From assembly GCA_033065855.1 (NCBI GenBank), contig JAVXUO010002000.1:62001-126000 (forward strand): a DNA stretch of 64,000 nucleotides, given 5' to 3'. This DNA comes from Escallonia rubra. Taxonomy: Eukaryota > Streptophyta > Magnoliopsida > Escalloniales > Escalloniaceae. The notes beneath the pieces were generated by a model. That model was given only the letters and a program-made list of their open reading frames with translations. It was not told the DNA's origin and ran no database searches. The translations under genes were made by a program, and so were the position numbers. This document shows positions 9,160 to 26,055 of the stretch, one piece after another; the first letter of the stretch is position 1; each line of letters begins with the position of its first letter.

Positions 9160-12058
9160 ATCTAATTTTTTTTTTTTTTGAGCGAAGTTTAGAAATATAT
9201 ACCAACCGAAAAAAGTGTTTTACAGCTCAAACTAACTGTACAAAAAAAACACAGAAACACAAATACATAGAGGCAAGACAAGCTACAAAAGGAAAACACG
9301 CTCCGGGCCACTCAGTAACAATGGGGCAATTCACGAACAGTCTAATCCGCAAACCACTCCTGATGCAGAGGCTGTCCCGAATTTGAAGCAAAAAATGCCA
9401 TTGCCAAAGATAATCGCAGAACACAGTCAGTAACACGAGCAACGTGCATCGAATGCACATGGCTACAGTTAGCTATATTACACAAAAGATGCTGAACGGA
9501 AGGATGATGTCGCTCATCTTCTGCATCTGCACAAGAAATTCGGAGTGAGGGAGAAGTATAATAATATGGAAACAAATATGCCGCATCAACCATGCAATAG
9601 CTAGCAGCACAGCATCCGCTGTCGCCATATTCGCATCTGGTGAGAAAATATAATCAGTGCAGACACCAATTGGATTCCACGAAGAGCCAAACATTACCAT
9701 ACCAATACCAAAATGTGAACCAAGATCAAGACTTAAGACTGGACCGGTCAGAGAGCTAGTATCCAAACTATTAGAGTACTTAGCAACCGAGATGACACAG
9801 AATATCCCTTTTGGCAGGAATGAGCAGTCACAACAACAATGCAGAGAGAAGCGCAGTGGGAATAAAGGATAATAAAAATGCTCAAATTGAATTGAGCATC
9901 TCCCCTGAGTCCGAGGGAACTTAGCTGTTAATTTCTGGAAGCAATGCACTTAACGAGGAGTAAAACTAATGGTGCGCATCAAAGCCCTTGCTTGGGCAAG
10001 AACACCTTCGAGAGAAAATTGCACTCGTCTGAAAACCAGTGCGTTCCGTGCGCACCAGATCGTCCAGAGTACCACCAGGACTTGTATGAGTTCATACAAA
10101 TCTTTACTAGAACCGAAGATTGGTTTGGTCAAATAATGAGCGACCCATCCACGCGCCGAGGTAAAGATAGGTGTGCCACTAATGCCAAAATATCGGGCCC
10201 AAATAGGTTGAATGTAACCGCAGTCGAGAAAGAGGTGGTTCTGTGTTTTTGGGAAGCGTGAGCAGATGTGACACGTCTCAGATATCTGGCATATCCTACG
10301 TGCTAAGGCGAAGGCTACTGCAAGTCGCTGATGCAGCAACTGCCAGACAAAAAAATTGATTTTCTCGGGAATCGGCAATTTCCAAAGGTTTTGCCAGACC
10401 TTGGGAGGTAAGCTGTTCAGTGAGGACAAATTTTGGACTTTCAACCCAGATAGATAGTTGTAAGTTCTGGTAGTTGCAAATTTGCCTTCCCAAGCAAATG
10501 GCCAGAAACACACATCAGAGGACCCAGAAGGAAGTAACGGAGTTTGCAGAATAGTTGAGACTATACCCGGCGGGAATGTATCAAACAGGACTGGCAAGTT
10601 CCAGCAGCACAAATTTAAAAGGAACAGGTCTGCAATGTGCCGCTGCTCATTCTGCACAGTTCGATAAAATTGCAATTGATCAGGGGGTTTTTGAGGCAAC
10701 CACCAATCCATCCAGACAGAAATCGAGCGGCCATTCCCTATTTGCCATTGGATGCTGTGGTTAAGAGCTCTCTGACCCACCAAAATACTACGCCAGATCC
10801 AAGATCCTTGCCGAGGAGGCTTAGCCTTAAGGAAGTTCCTCTGTGCGAAATACTTGCCTTTTAGCACTTGCGCTAATAGACTATTTGGGAAGGTCCAAAT
10901 CTTCCATGCTTGTTTAACCAACAACGATTGATTAAAAATTTTGAAATCTCGAAAACCCAGACCGCCCAATTTGGTTGGTAGACACAGAGTAGGCCAGGAG
11001 ATCCAATGAATCGATTTATAACCTACATCTCCTGACCACCAGAAGCGTGCAAGAATTTGATCTAGCTTATGATAGACCGACACCGGAAATTTATAAACTG
11101 ACATATAATGAACGAGAAGCGAAGCTAGAACCGAACGAATGAGAGTTTCCCGACCGGATTTATTGAGAAGGAGGCCTAACCAGTGTGCACACCTGTCCTT
11201 CACGCGCTGTATAATACTATTAAAGATCTCCTTTTTACTGTCTGCGATATCCAATTGAATACTCAAATATTTGCCAAATTCATGTTGCTCATTGAACTCA
11301 AACGCCAGTTGAATCTGGCTTCGCATCACAATTGGTGCATTAGGACTAATCACAAGACTTGATTTCTCCCAATTTATTAGCTGGCCAGACATGCTACAGT
11401 AGTATGCTAAAACTTGCTTAAAAGCATCAATATTCTGATCCACATGCCTACGCAGACGCAAGAAAAGATAGATATCATCCGCATACATCAAATGCGTGAT
11501 TGCCGGTGAACTTCGGCCTACTTTAATGCCCTGGAATTTACCCTGACTTGCAGCAGTAAGCAGTCCCATCGACAAGATTTTTGAGCAAAGGATGAACAAG
11601 AAGGGGGATCAAGTATCCCCTTGACGAATACCACACCGTGGTTTGAAGGCAGCTGTTGGAGCCCCATTGACCAGAATGGAGTACGAGACCGAGGTGACAC
11701 ATTGATGGATTAAGTTGACCCACGATTGAGGAAAACCAAAGCTCAAGAGGACTTCGAACATGAAGTCCCATCGGAGCCTGTCAAAAGCCTTACTCATATC
11801 CACTTTGAGCGCAATTAGAACTACTTTTCCGGATTTCCGTCGTCGAACACAATCAGTCAGCTTCTGGGCTAACAGGACATTATCCGCTAAGGTGCGGCCC
11901 GCTACGAAGGCATTTTGGTAAGGCGAAATAATAATACTCATGATAGGAGCCAATCTAGTGACCAGAACCTTAAAGATGATTTTATAGATAACATTGCATA
12001 AGCTTATAGGACGAAAATCAGCGGCAGTCTCCGGAGGTTGCTTTTTAAGGGATCTAAT
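9160..12058 (-). mobile_element. LINE (non-LTR retrotransposon), 5'-truncated
   Basis: The insert 9167-12051 reads on the minus strand. It starts inside the reverse transcriptase and ends in a poly(A) tail (the T run at 9167-9179 on the plus strand). ATCTAAT at 9160-9166 and 12052-12058 is a likely target duplication. The homologous place in the other block copy (about 31680-31710) has no insert, so this integration followed the duplication. The endonuclease and any gag-like ORF1 are missing through 5' truncation. Confidence 0.88.
9473..12045 (-). pseudogene. LINE ORF2 remnant: reverse transcriptase, zf-RVT, RNase H
   Basis: On the minus strand the frame opens with the motif DFRPISLCNVIYK and continues through KVDMSKAFDRLRWDF, GIRQGD, YADDIYLF (the catalytic YADD), the thumb, a zf-RVT domain (CHICSRFPKTQNHLFLDC) and a weak RNase H-like tail. 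A TGA at 11609-11611 interrupts the same frame right after GIRQGDT, and a stop at 9950-9952 precedes the RNase H part. There is no frame change between the three ORF pieces, so the damage is a few point mutations in a young copy. It cannot make active protein. Confidence 0.85.
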
Positions 12059-13849
12059 CTAGAGCAACCAGGTGCTGTTGGCATGCGTGCTTGTTGCTCT
12101 ATATACGCCAAGCTTTCAAGGTGATCCAATCTAGAGCCGCCACATCTCCAAGCATGCCTGTTTTACCATTCCTTTCACACTAAGCTCTCTTGAGTGATCT
12201 AACCTTGGAACTAACTGGACCTCATTTTTCCCTCTTAATTAAGTTTTTCATCCAGCCCTTGACACTTTTTCTACAATTCCTTTCTTGATGACACTTACCT
12301 TATTAAAAAAATTATGCCTTATGTGGAGGGGACATGTGTCTTGCCCATCCGTAGAACTTGCCATGCATCGATTAATTATTGATGTCCTTCGATGCAATGA
12401 TGTGGTTTGATAGCCACCAACTTGTCCACATTTAGACATATCAGCCTCAAGTGGGGACTTATATGTAGGCCGCTTTCTCACCAATTGATGACGTTGCATT
12501 CTTGACACCTTCAGATGTATTAGCCTCGCTTAGGCCGATACCTTGCAATTTTTCTTTGTAATTAGGCCCTGTGAAGCTCCTATGTAAACCCAATATGTGT
12601 TGGTGTGCAAATTCATCTTTACCTTGAGTTGAATAGTTCGCAAGTAAGCAAATAGGACGTACCAAAAAGATAGTGTACGACCGTATCAAAGACTTCATCA
12701 CCTCGTGGTTCGGTGGGCGTCAGTTCTTGAAAATATTTGTGAACGAGTTTTGTATTAGAGGCAGAGACAATAGAGATGGTTGTTTCTGATAAATCACCAC
12801 CCTAAGCGACAAAGCATTAAGAAAAACATTACACGACCTCATAGAAACATGAATGCACAATTTATATAGTTCCGTATCCACAGAGCTTTGCCTGAGATAC
12901 AATATAAGAGGCACATTTTAATGCACTGCTGGTAATTGTTTATTTTGGGTCAGTTATTAATAGTGAGTATATTCTACTTTAAATTTGAAGATTAACGTGA
13001 GATCTAGATGGTTGTTCCTCCCCTATGAGTATATTCTATTCCTGCAAATATTTGTCGAAGTGTTTTGCATCAAAGGCTTAGATGGTTGTTCCTCCCCTAT
13101 GGGTGGTAACTAAACTCACATCATCTACTGTATTTTCTCCCTCTTTCTCTTCTTTTCCTTTTAGGGCCGTACTATGTTTAGATTGTTCTTCCACACTATG
13201 TTCCCCCCAGTGTACATTGTTTTCAATAAGAAAATGGGCTAAGCCTATTGCCCAAAAACAAAACTACAGTCAGAAGATTGGAAAGATCGGAATGTGCAGC
13301 ATTGCACCAAGGCTGCTAGTCCGCTACTGGGCACTAGAAAGCGTCTTTCTTAATCTTTGGTTCATAGTAAAGACACTGCGTAGTTTGAGGGAGTAGGGGC
13401 CCATGTCATATCACATGTGCAGCTGATTGATCTTCAACGAGTGCGATCGGTGTTCGCCTTATGATTTCATGAAGAACATCTGTTTTCAAAGCATTGGACT
13501 TATAAAAGTGCTCCTACAACCACGCAAAAAGGGCTGCTAAATCGACGAAATTTTGGCTAGGACATGGAAAGAGCTGCTTTTTTGTGTCTATCTGCGAATG
13601 CAAGGTTATATTGTTCAATTTTGGCACCCCAAAAGTGTCGCACGTCATTTTTTATGCATTGATTTTATGCGTCATCATCACTAAATTTCTATAACGTCGT
13701 TGTCTTCTTAAAGGATATAATCGATTTAATATGATGCTCGCAAAACATAATAAGGACCATTTAGCTATCCTTTATCAACACAATAATAAGGACCATTTAC
13801 CTATCCTTGATAGCAATCCGATCAAGTAGGGGACGTGCATCCTCAATCA
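12059..13849. other. Duplicated intergenic region 3' of CRK2
   Basis: Homologous to about 31690-33164 plus 34637-35197 in the second block. Two minus-strand ORFs (12459-12701 and 12720-12914) have counterparts in the second block (32094-32351 and 32370-32564), but they match no domain I know. A related unit of about 240 bp occurs twice in copy 2 (32220-32440 and 32655-32900). Here the second unit is shortened around 12990-13110. Confidence 0.4.
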
Positions 13850-18530
<4,681 letters not shown>

Positions 18531-18551
18531 TCTCTTGTTCTCTCTGCGCAC

Positions 18552-20370
18552 TCACAAGTCGAGGTTTTGAGCAATTAGCACTGAGGGTTTCAGATCATCA
18601 CATTTAGGGAAAATGGCATCTGTTGGTTATGTCTGGGAATGCGCGTACCTTCAAGACAAGGGAATCGAGATTGATTAAGACGTGAGTGGTTAAGGACAAC
18701 CACGAGCAAGGTTGAGTCCCACAGTTGACCGTGAACTTTCTCTATGGTCTTCCTTCCTTTTCTATGGTCTTTCGTGGTTAAATGGATTTTAATTATTGCT
18801 CTACGTTTCATCAAAATTGGTCTATTTAACCTTTCATATCTATAAGAAAAAATTAATCGTACTATCTGTGTTTCTTATATTACCCTTCAAAGTCATATGT
18901 TTTATTACATTTTTGTATTGTTATGAATGAGTATCTTTTGCCTTGTTTTTCTATTTCAAAAACTTCATCAGTTGAGTTCTTTCATTTTTCTTTTTCTATT
19001 TTTGGATCTCCAACTTCAATCTTTCACCGGCATTTATGGAGGTTGTCCGAAATTAATCTTTATATGATCTTCCTCCTTACCTCTACCTCTATATCTCTTT
19101 CTCATTCCAGATTTTCGATATTCATCAAATTGCTAACTCGATAAATGAACCTATTGAAATTTACAACAAGAGAAATTTAAAAAAGGAAACTAAAATTTAA
19201 TTACGTGATGCTCCAATAAGTCAGGAATGAAAAGATGAACATTTGATCATCACATTCAAGGTTTACAGCTCAATGCCTAGTCGACGACCAGTTCGCCTAT
19301 TGCTCACCTAGTCGCTCGCTATTTACGCCTCCTGAAATGCCTGATTTTTCGTCTAGTTACGCGTCCTCAAGCTCCTTGGCAGTCGCACAGTCGACCAGTT
19401 CGCATAGTTTGTATAAAAAAAACTTTCTTAGATTTGCTTTCAAATGGTCTAAAGTTTTAATTCTACGTGATATTTTAGAAAAAAAAATTACAAAATTTAT
19501 TTTTCATTTCAAAATCTCAGATGTGCTTTTTTTTCTTTCTCTTAATCTAATTATGTAGGTTTTTATAAGTTAATATATTGGATAGACTATATTTTGAAAT
19601 GTAACAAATGATAAAACCGATGACCTTGTCAGGGATCCAAGAGAAACTTAAATAAAATCAAGAATTTAGCAGTGCAGGGACTAATATAGAAAAAAGGGCA
19701 AAGTAGAAGGGAGAAAAATAGAATTAACCCTTCCTTAATATTTTTCTCCGTTATGATAGAGGAGATGATAAAATTGAAAAGTCTTATCATGTTATCGGTG
19801 TATAATAGATTATATGAAAAGTTTTTTCATCCCACGATTTGATGAAGTGTTGGTAATTGGCGACGGACAATGTGAACGATCAATAAAAACGAATCATCCA
19901 GTTCTAGTCGGATAAAATTGACATTTCAACATAGGCTTGTTTGCACATAAAAACATGCAAAATGACGCAGGGAATGGATATTGACAAAAAAGGCGAGTGG
20001 TTGAAGGACAAGCCAGGTCGAGTCCCACCGTTAATCGTGACCTATATCTAATTTTTCTGTCTTCTTCCTTCTCTTTTACGGGAGGCACATTTTTTCTTTG
20101 GATTGATGTGACCTATATCTAGTTTTTCTGTCTTCTTCCCCTTCTCTTTCTATTTCTATTTCTATGGGAGGCACATTTTTTCTTTGGATTGATGTTTGAG
20201 CAACGTTCCGGTCTGCTTGACTGTCACTTTTGTGTTAAAATGTCTATTGCTATCCTCGTTACGTACACTTGTACCTCTATTATTCCATATGACTATTCTA
20301 ACGAGACTGACCCGATCAGTTGGTTGCCCCGGTCGCGGTCGGCTTGTTGAAGCGGTCGATTAGCTGCACT
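18552..20370. other. CRK2 upstream region
   Basis: No gene is seen. The region is repeated upstream of CRK3 (about 40090-41840) and partly at 57640-58125. Near 19990 a short segment (GTGGTTGAAGGACAAG, then GGTCGAGTCCCACC) resembles the A and B boxes of a tRNA-derived SINE, and it recurs near 18690, 40205 and 41635. I cannot define SINE ends or a tail. Confidence 0.4.
18725..18730. promoter_or_regulatory. Candidate W-box upstream of CRK2
   Basis: TTGACC lies about 195 bp upstream of the CRK2 ATG, and the same site is kept upstream of CRK3 (40241-40246, about 177 bp). W-boxes bind WRKY factors and are common in CRK promoters. Such a short motif is expected by chance, so the support is conservation between recent duplicates plus family knowledge. 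Confidence 0.35.
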
Positions 20371-22373
20371 CAGGGGCGGAAGCAGGAATTTTCTTCAGGG
20401 AGGACAAAAATTATATTGAATTCAATATTATTTTTTATTAAAACAAAGTGCACTTAAAAAGCATACAAAAAGTATTATTAAGTTTAACGAGAGCCATTAA
20501 AGACTCTTTATAAGTACAATACAAAAAAAAAAAATTACAAATTATACTCCAAGTGTTTACAAACGAAATTACTAAATAACTATTCGATGAGGCCCCGAAG
20601 ATTGGTAGCGTTTGATAATAACTTCGTTCTCAATAGTTTTGAAGACACTTTTCTCAACGTAGCAAATCAAACTATCATTCATAAAATATGTGATCAATCT
20701 AAAACAAAAGGAACAATCAGATGAAAGATGAACCGCATGACTCTCAAACATTCTTCAAATGATGAAACACTGTCAAACACTATCCATAAAAGAGGGTCCT
20801 TCATGTTTTTTTTCCCTTTTAATATGATTTTGCTTGGAGGGGAACTGAACTACTTTAGCAGTAGCACTAAGTAGGCAAGGAAGAATAGACGCATATTTAT
20901 TCTCAGAAAGGATAATACGAACTCACTGAACCTGTTCATACATGTGTGGATTAGTTATGCAGTTCAACTTCGAACGCCATTCACCAAGTCCAATATTAAA
21001 TGCTTTAATATCTCCTAAGCTCAATCGGCGAAGATCTCCATCCTCGATGTACTTCAGGACCATCTCCAGACGATCTTGGTCAGTTAAATTCAGTAATCGA
21101 GAGGACAAAAACATTTCTGTTAGTAGCAAAATAATGATCGCTGCAATGGTACCAAAGGTGTTGGTGGCATAGACTTGGGAACTTGAATTCCACTCTAGTT
21201 TGGCTTATTTACAGGCCCAAAAATGTAATCAGACCGAAAATCCAGATTAATATTTGTCTATAACAAACAACCTTTAAATTTCATGTGGGTGGTAATTGCA
21301 AATATAAGACTTTGTTCAACTAAGTAGAAGTTGCTACTCAATCAAAGCATATAGAAGTAGCAACCCCCTGTTGTACTTACATCATTAGATTTTACTTCTG
21401 AGATTGCAGCAGAGAAATATTCATATACAGCAGTAGAGCTACTCTTATCAAGATCAACGTGAAACATGAGGTTGCAGTGACAATCTTTAGGAACCTCGCC
21501 AAGCACTGATTTCCGATGATCAAACCCTATCACCCTAGTGAAATAACAAACTTTCAGATAGGCTACTATTTCTACTCACATGACTTGTGAAAAGTGTCAA
21601 GCAACAAATCTATCATCGTCAAGATTAAATGCGAAGTTTGCTTACTCGCACGACGTTCGTCGTGAAAGCTCCTCGGCTAATCCTTTCGGTCCAAGAAAAT
21701 CAAGAAAGTAACATTTCTTGAGCCCTTCAACGCATAAATCTTCAACCCTATATCCGTTAGAAAGATAAATTGAGTCACTATTGCAAAATCTTTCTGAGCG
21801 CTGATATGATACATGACACATTAAAGACCCACCTCTTGTTTGAACTGAACATTTAAGACCCACAACAGGGAGCCTCGTCAGTCGTCGGCGTCGACGCGGT
21901 TGCCGGCAGGGGTGAGGGGCCAGATCTGGTCGGACTTCGGAGTAGCAGTCGAAGAGCGGAGTGAGGGGCCAGATCTCGTCGCCGCCATCGCAGGTCGCCT
22001 GATCTGGTGTGTCGGTGCGTCGCCTGATTTGGTGCGTCGGTGGGTCGCCTGATATGGTGCCCCGATGCGTCGCCTGATCTGGTGTGTCGGTGCGTCGCCG
22101 GCAGATCCTCGGAGTAGCCTCGTCAGTTGTCACGGCCTGCCTAAGCTCAGTCCACCGGCGGTCAGTCACTCACGGTCACGGTAAGAGAGAGAGAGAGAGG
22201 GGGGGGGATGACTGTCGAGTATAGGTCTCGGGGAACAGGGTATCGGGCAACGACGTCTCGGGGAACGGGATCTCGGGAATGGAGTCGCGGTGGGATTCCC
22301 AAAAAAAATAATTTTTTTCTCAAAAGTGAGGGGGTGCTTCAGCCCCCTTTGTCACAACGTAGGTCCGCCCTTG
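20371..22373. mobile_element. hAT element carrying a captured gene fragment
   Basis: The termini CAGGGGCGGAAGCAGG and the reverse complement of its 3' end, CAAGGGCGGACCTACG, are imperfect inverted repeats of the plant hAT type. The 8-bp flanks GCTGCACT (20363-20370) and GCTGCACC (22374-22381) differ at one base, fitting an aged hAT target duplication. The second block copy has no such insert. The interior shows no transposase. It carries DHH-like exons on the minus strand and a GC-rich part at 21860-22160. Confidence 0.78.
20932..21820 (-). pseudogene. Captured DHH-phosphoesterase-like gene fragment, three exons
   Basis: Three minus-strand exon-like segments keep splice borders: about 21820-21646 (CYFLDFLGPKGLAEELSRR), 21534-21381 (VIGFDHRKSVLG, then DLDKSSSTAVYEYFSA) and 21116-20932 (DQDRLEMVLKYIEDGDLRR, then FNIGLGEWRSKLNCI). 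The pattern LDF-GP, DHRKS and SSST-A--Y matches plant members of the DHH phosphoesterase superfamily, which hydrolyse small nucleic-acid or nucleotide substrates. This is recognised from motifs alone. The exons lie wholly inside a hAT element with introns retained, so I infer capture at the DNA level. The start, end and downstream domains are missing. Confidence 0.55.
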
Positions 22374-24524
22374 GCTGCACCGGTTGGCCAGCCCCAGTCA
22401 AACGGTTGCCCTGGCCGACCGGTCACTACCGATCGACTGCCTGGTCGGCCGGCTGCCCACTAACTCTGCCGCGGCCATGCGTCGCGCTCATAATACAGTC
22501 GCACCTCCCCAACTCTCTATCACATTATGATGCTGCCAGCACTGCACAGAGTCCGCCTCGCCCATGCGCCCCGCAGTGCCGCTGATACAGTCGTTCCCCC
22601 TGCCTCTCTATCACACTACCATGCCGCCGGCACCGCACTCAATCCGCCACGCTGCTTATACAGTTGTACCCCCCGGCTCTCTGTCACGTTATCATGTTGT
22701 CGGCACCCCATGCGCCGCGCCGTTGATACAATCGCGCCTCCTGGCTCTCTGTCACAATACTGAGCCGCCGACACCGCACACACTATGTTGCGTCCGTGCC
22801 ATGCCGCTCATTCAGTCACGCCCCCTGGCGCTCTGTCACACTACCACGTCCCCCTGGCGCTCTGTCACACTACCACATCCCCCTGTTGGTCCATTCTTTC
22901 ACCACACCATGTGCATCTTTCCTTGATCGTTGAACATGCTTCGACCCACTGCCCAGAATGTGCAGCATCCCATGGGGATATGCGACTCCTTCTGGAGACT
23001 ATCTCCGCCAGAGACCTCTAAGTGCTCCTGCATGAAACTCCCCTTCCACCAGGTAGATGGCTCATCCGGGATGTTACCTTGGCCCGTCGAGTAGGCAGCT
23101 CCTCCGAGACACTACCTTGGCATCTCTGAATGCTCTGGCATAAAGATTCACCCGCGAGAATAGGCGACTCTTCCATGACACTATCTCCGCCAAGGAGCTC
23201 TAAGTGCTCCGAAATGAAGACTCTTCTTCTGCCAAGTAAACGGATCCTCCGGGATGTAACCTTGGCCCGTCGGGTAGGCAACTCCTTCGGAACACTACCT
23301 TGGCGCGCTGTTAGTGCTCCGGCACAAGGACTCACTCGCGGGGATAGACAATTTCTCTGGGCAACTATCTCCGCCAGAAAACTCCAAGTGCTCCAGCATG
23401 AAACTCCCCTTTCCGCGAGGTAGACGGCTCTTTGGGAATGCTACCTCGGCCCATCGGGTAGGCGATTTCTCCGGGACAACCTTGGTGCACTTCGAGTGCT
23501 CCAGCACAAGGACTCACCAACTAGGATAGGCGACTTATTCAGGACACTGTCTCTACTAGGGAGCTCTAACTCTCCTTCTGCCAGGTAGGCTACTCCTTAG
23601 GGACGTTTCCTCGGCCTGTCGGGTAGGCGATTCCTCCGGGACATTACCTTGGCGTGTCGGGCAGATGACTCCTTCTAGACACTACCTCAGCCCGTCAGGG
23701 AGGCAACTTTTCGGGACACTACCTTTGGCTCATTCTGAGTGCTCCAGCATAAAGACTCACCCGCGAGATAGGCGACTCTGCCAGGACACTATCTTTACTA
23801 GGGTGTCTGCGTGACTAGCTTACATACTCCGGCACTGGGGGCTTCATCGGCACCCTGATGGATTATAAACAACGGGTCACTCTGAGACGGGAGCAGGTCT
23901 CCGGAGGGCATCGGACCTAGTCCGCCTGGCAGTTGGACGTCGGGTCTTCCCAACCGTTACTAGGTCATCGGCATCTCTCGACATCCAGTAGACCTCTTTA
24001 AGGGTTTTGGACTGGGGCTACGCACACCCATGCTGTGTGGGCTAGTCTTTCCACACAGACAGAGCGACCTTGTGCAGGACAAGCCAGGTGAACATGCGAT
24101 TCGACAGTCTATAGAGCACCGGCACCCATAGACTCCCTCGGTGACGTGTCACTCCCGAGAAACGCCACCTATTGGTTAATGACATCATCATCTCAACCTC
24201 TATATATATGAGCCTTAAAAACTCATTTTCAGGACTTCACATTCATAGAATTCATTCTCACATTTTCACTTTCTCATTCTAGAGAGAGAAATATACAAGA
24301 TCTTGACTCTGGACCTAAGTATCGGATTGTGACTGTCGTCATCTATTCACCCCGCGCCATCGCACTCGCAGAATTGCTATCCTCATGCTCTGTCTGGGAA
24401 GGCCTTGGTCTCTGTCCTTACTCCATCTTTGTTGTGTCTCACATCAGCGTACTTGGCATCTGACTTGGACTCTATTCCTTGTGTCACCTGCACATTGACT
24501 GTGAACCCACTTTCTTTGTCATCA
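22374..24524 (+). mobile_element. GC-rich LTR-like repeat, copy 1 (5' border unresolved)
   Basis: The 3' end (ACCCACTTTCTTTGTCATCA) and the upstream order match the solo LTR at 33170-34636: GGGTCACT-GGGACGGGAGCAGGTC, then GGCAGTTGG, then GACGTGTCACTCCC, then TATATATA, then a CT-rich leader. A TATA motif lies near 24206. From 23000 to 23800 there are several degenerate repeats of a unit containing GTGCTCCGGCACAAGGACTCAC and GGGTAGGCGA. No internal coding region or primer-binding site follows, so it is a solo LTR or a remnant. A second copy, split by a CACTA, is at 41840-42008 plus 55365-57404. Confidence 0.6.
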
Positions 24525-24850
24525 CTGTCTTTAAATTATTATCATATAATCAGTTTAGTGGCTCTTGTAATGCTTATTTTGAGTGGAGGCCAAAGCTAAT
24601 ATATAACTCAGTAATAGCTTCGGGTGATATGCAGGTTCTTTGAGGCACAACAAACGGGTTTTTTGAGACAAGCGTAAAGATGTATGCCTGACGATATGCA
24701 CAAAAATGGCTTCTTCCTTCTGGAAAAACCAATATGATTTACCCTTTGGCGCATTATGGTTTTTGATCAAAACGCAGCTTAAGCTCACCCCCAGTAGATG
24801 TGCTTATACTTGCATGTATTCACTTGACAAACATATTATCGAGTACAGAG
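24525..24850. other. Conserved tail next to the LTR-like repeat
   Basis: About 300 bp that also follows the second LTR-like copy (57405-57630), with an extra 60-70 bp here near 24570-24630. No gene is recognised. It includes GGCTTCTTCCTTCTGGAAAA in both copies. Confidence 0.4.
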
Positions 24851-24879
24851 TTTGAAGGTTAAACGTCATGCTGAGAGAA

Positions 24880-25663
24880 AAGATCTCAGGGGGCCAATGA
24901 ACAATTCTCCGTCACATTCAGGGATATAATTCAGCGATTGAAACCTCATTCAACTGAAATCTGAAGGCATATACTTTTGGATTGATTAATCTGGCTTGCT
25001 GTGTTTCTGAAAAATGCTGGCTCTGTAGGTACTGGAAGAATGGGGGGAAAGTGCCACTGGAAAGCATCTTTTATTTGCATCAAAGTAAACTCACCGTGTA
25101 GTTTGAGGGAGTAGGGCCTCAAGTCATACAGTATGTGCGGGAGTGTGATCGTTGATAGCCATGTGATTTGATGAAGAACATCTGTTTTTGAAGCACCGGT
25201 CTTATCAAGGTGCTCCTAGAATCACACAAGAAGGGGGTTGCTGAATGTTATTCTGTTTAAAACAAAGGCACCTCAATAATGTCGGACGTCATTTCTTGAT
25301 GCATCGTATTAATGCGTCCTACACATCATTGAGTTTTTGGGGATATAATCGGTTTAAAGGATGCTCGCCAAACGTAATAAAGACCATTAACAATCATATT
25401 ATCTGCACAAAGTTTTGAAAATATCAGGAGTGCGGCATCATTGATTAACTTATCCTAATTAGTAATCCAACCGTAGAAGGGGGATCTACATCCTTAAGCA
25501 CTATTGGGGATATAAATCAGAAATTGAAGCCTCACTTTTCCAGAAATGATCATACTTGTTGATTGACCGGAATCTTTAGCCCCGAATTATATTTACGAAA
25601 TAGTGAAAGTTCTGGATCGATGTTACTATCCACAAAATGTAGGTTTTGAAGGCACGAGAGTTG
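24880..25663 (-). pseudogene. Two CRK 3'-end relics
   Basis: The stretches 24915-25035 and 25495-25663 are homologous to the last CRK exon on the minus strand; the C-terminal (N)EASISELYP coding run is recognisable in both. Between them, 25080-25330 matches the DNA that lies 3' of CRK2 (13370-13700). Stops and indels break both, and no kinase exon is attached. They record further CRK copies that were lost. Confidence 0.65.
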
Positions 25664-26055
25664 CACCACAAGAAAGCAGGGTTTAATGATGGAATTTTCC
25701 GTTTCTAAACATTAGCCAATTCATCGCTAGAGAGTTTATCGATGTAATTTCCGCCGCTAAAAGTCCGTCAGCAATAACGCCGCCCCTAAAATATTGCCGA
25801 CGAACTAGGTAATTACCTGGACTTTTATACATGGAAAATCTGTCGGTAAAAACAGTCACATTTCTTTCCATATATATTTTGAATTTTCCCAAAAAAGAAT
25901 AGAAAAGAAAAAGATCAATTAGAAACGGAATTTTGTCGCTAAAAATCTTTCAAAAAACAACAGGTAATTTATTTACTTCTTTTTACCGACGTATTTTAAT
26001 TTCCATAGGTAATAATCCATTGCAAAAAATGCTTGCCACTGAAAAAATTCTTACC
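25664..26055. mobile_element. Degenerate short CACTA-like element
   Basis: It begins CACCACAAGAAAGCAGGG, one change from the CACTACAAG terminus. It contains several degenerate CCGTCGCTAAAA/CCGTCGGTAAAA units like those at 1600-1942 and 62493 onward. The right end is blurred where CRK-upstream-like DNA resumes (about 26056). It is too short to be autonomous. Confidence 0.5.

Noticed and set aside
18680..18720. A tRNA gene or tRNA-derived SINE
   Set aside because: Only loose A-box and B-box-like motifs; no cloverleaf and no defined ends.
21821..22169. Upstream extension of the minus ORF at 21642-22169 as coding
   Set aside because: The part above about 21820 is GC-rich and repetitive (CGCCTGATCTGGTG-type units) with no DHH similarity; only the lower part is exon-like.
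22527..23529. Several GC-rich ORFs on both strands
   Set aside because: They lie in degenerate tandem repeats of an LTR-like element and differ between its two copies.
23030..23800. Regular repeats suggesting a CRISPR-like array
   Set aside because: Units are long, diverged and lack unique spacers of constant size; the context is a plant LTR-like repeat.
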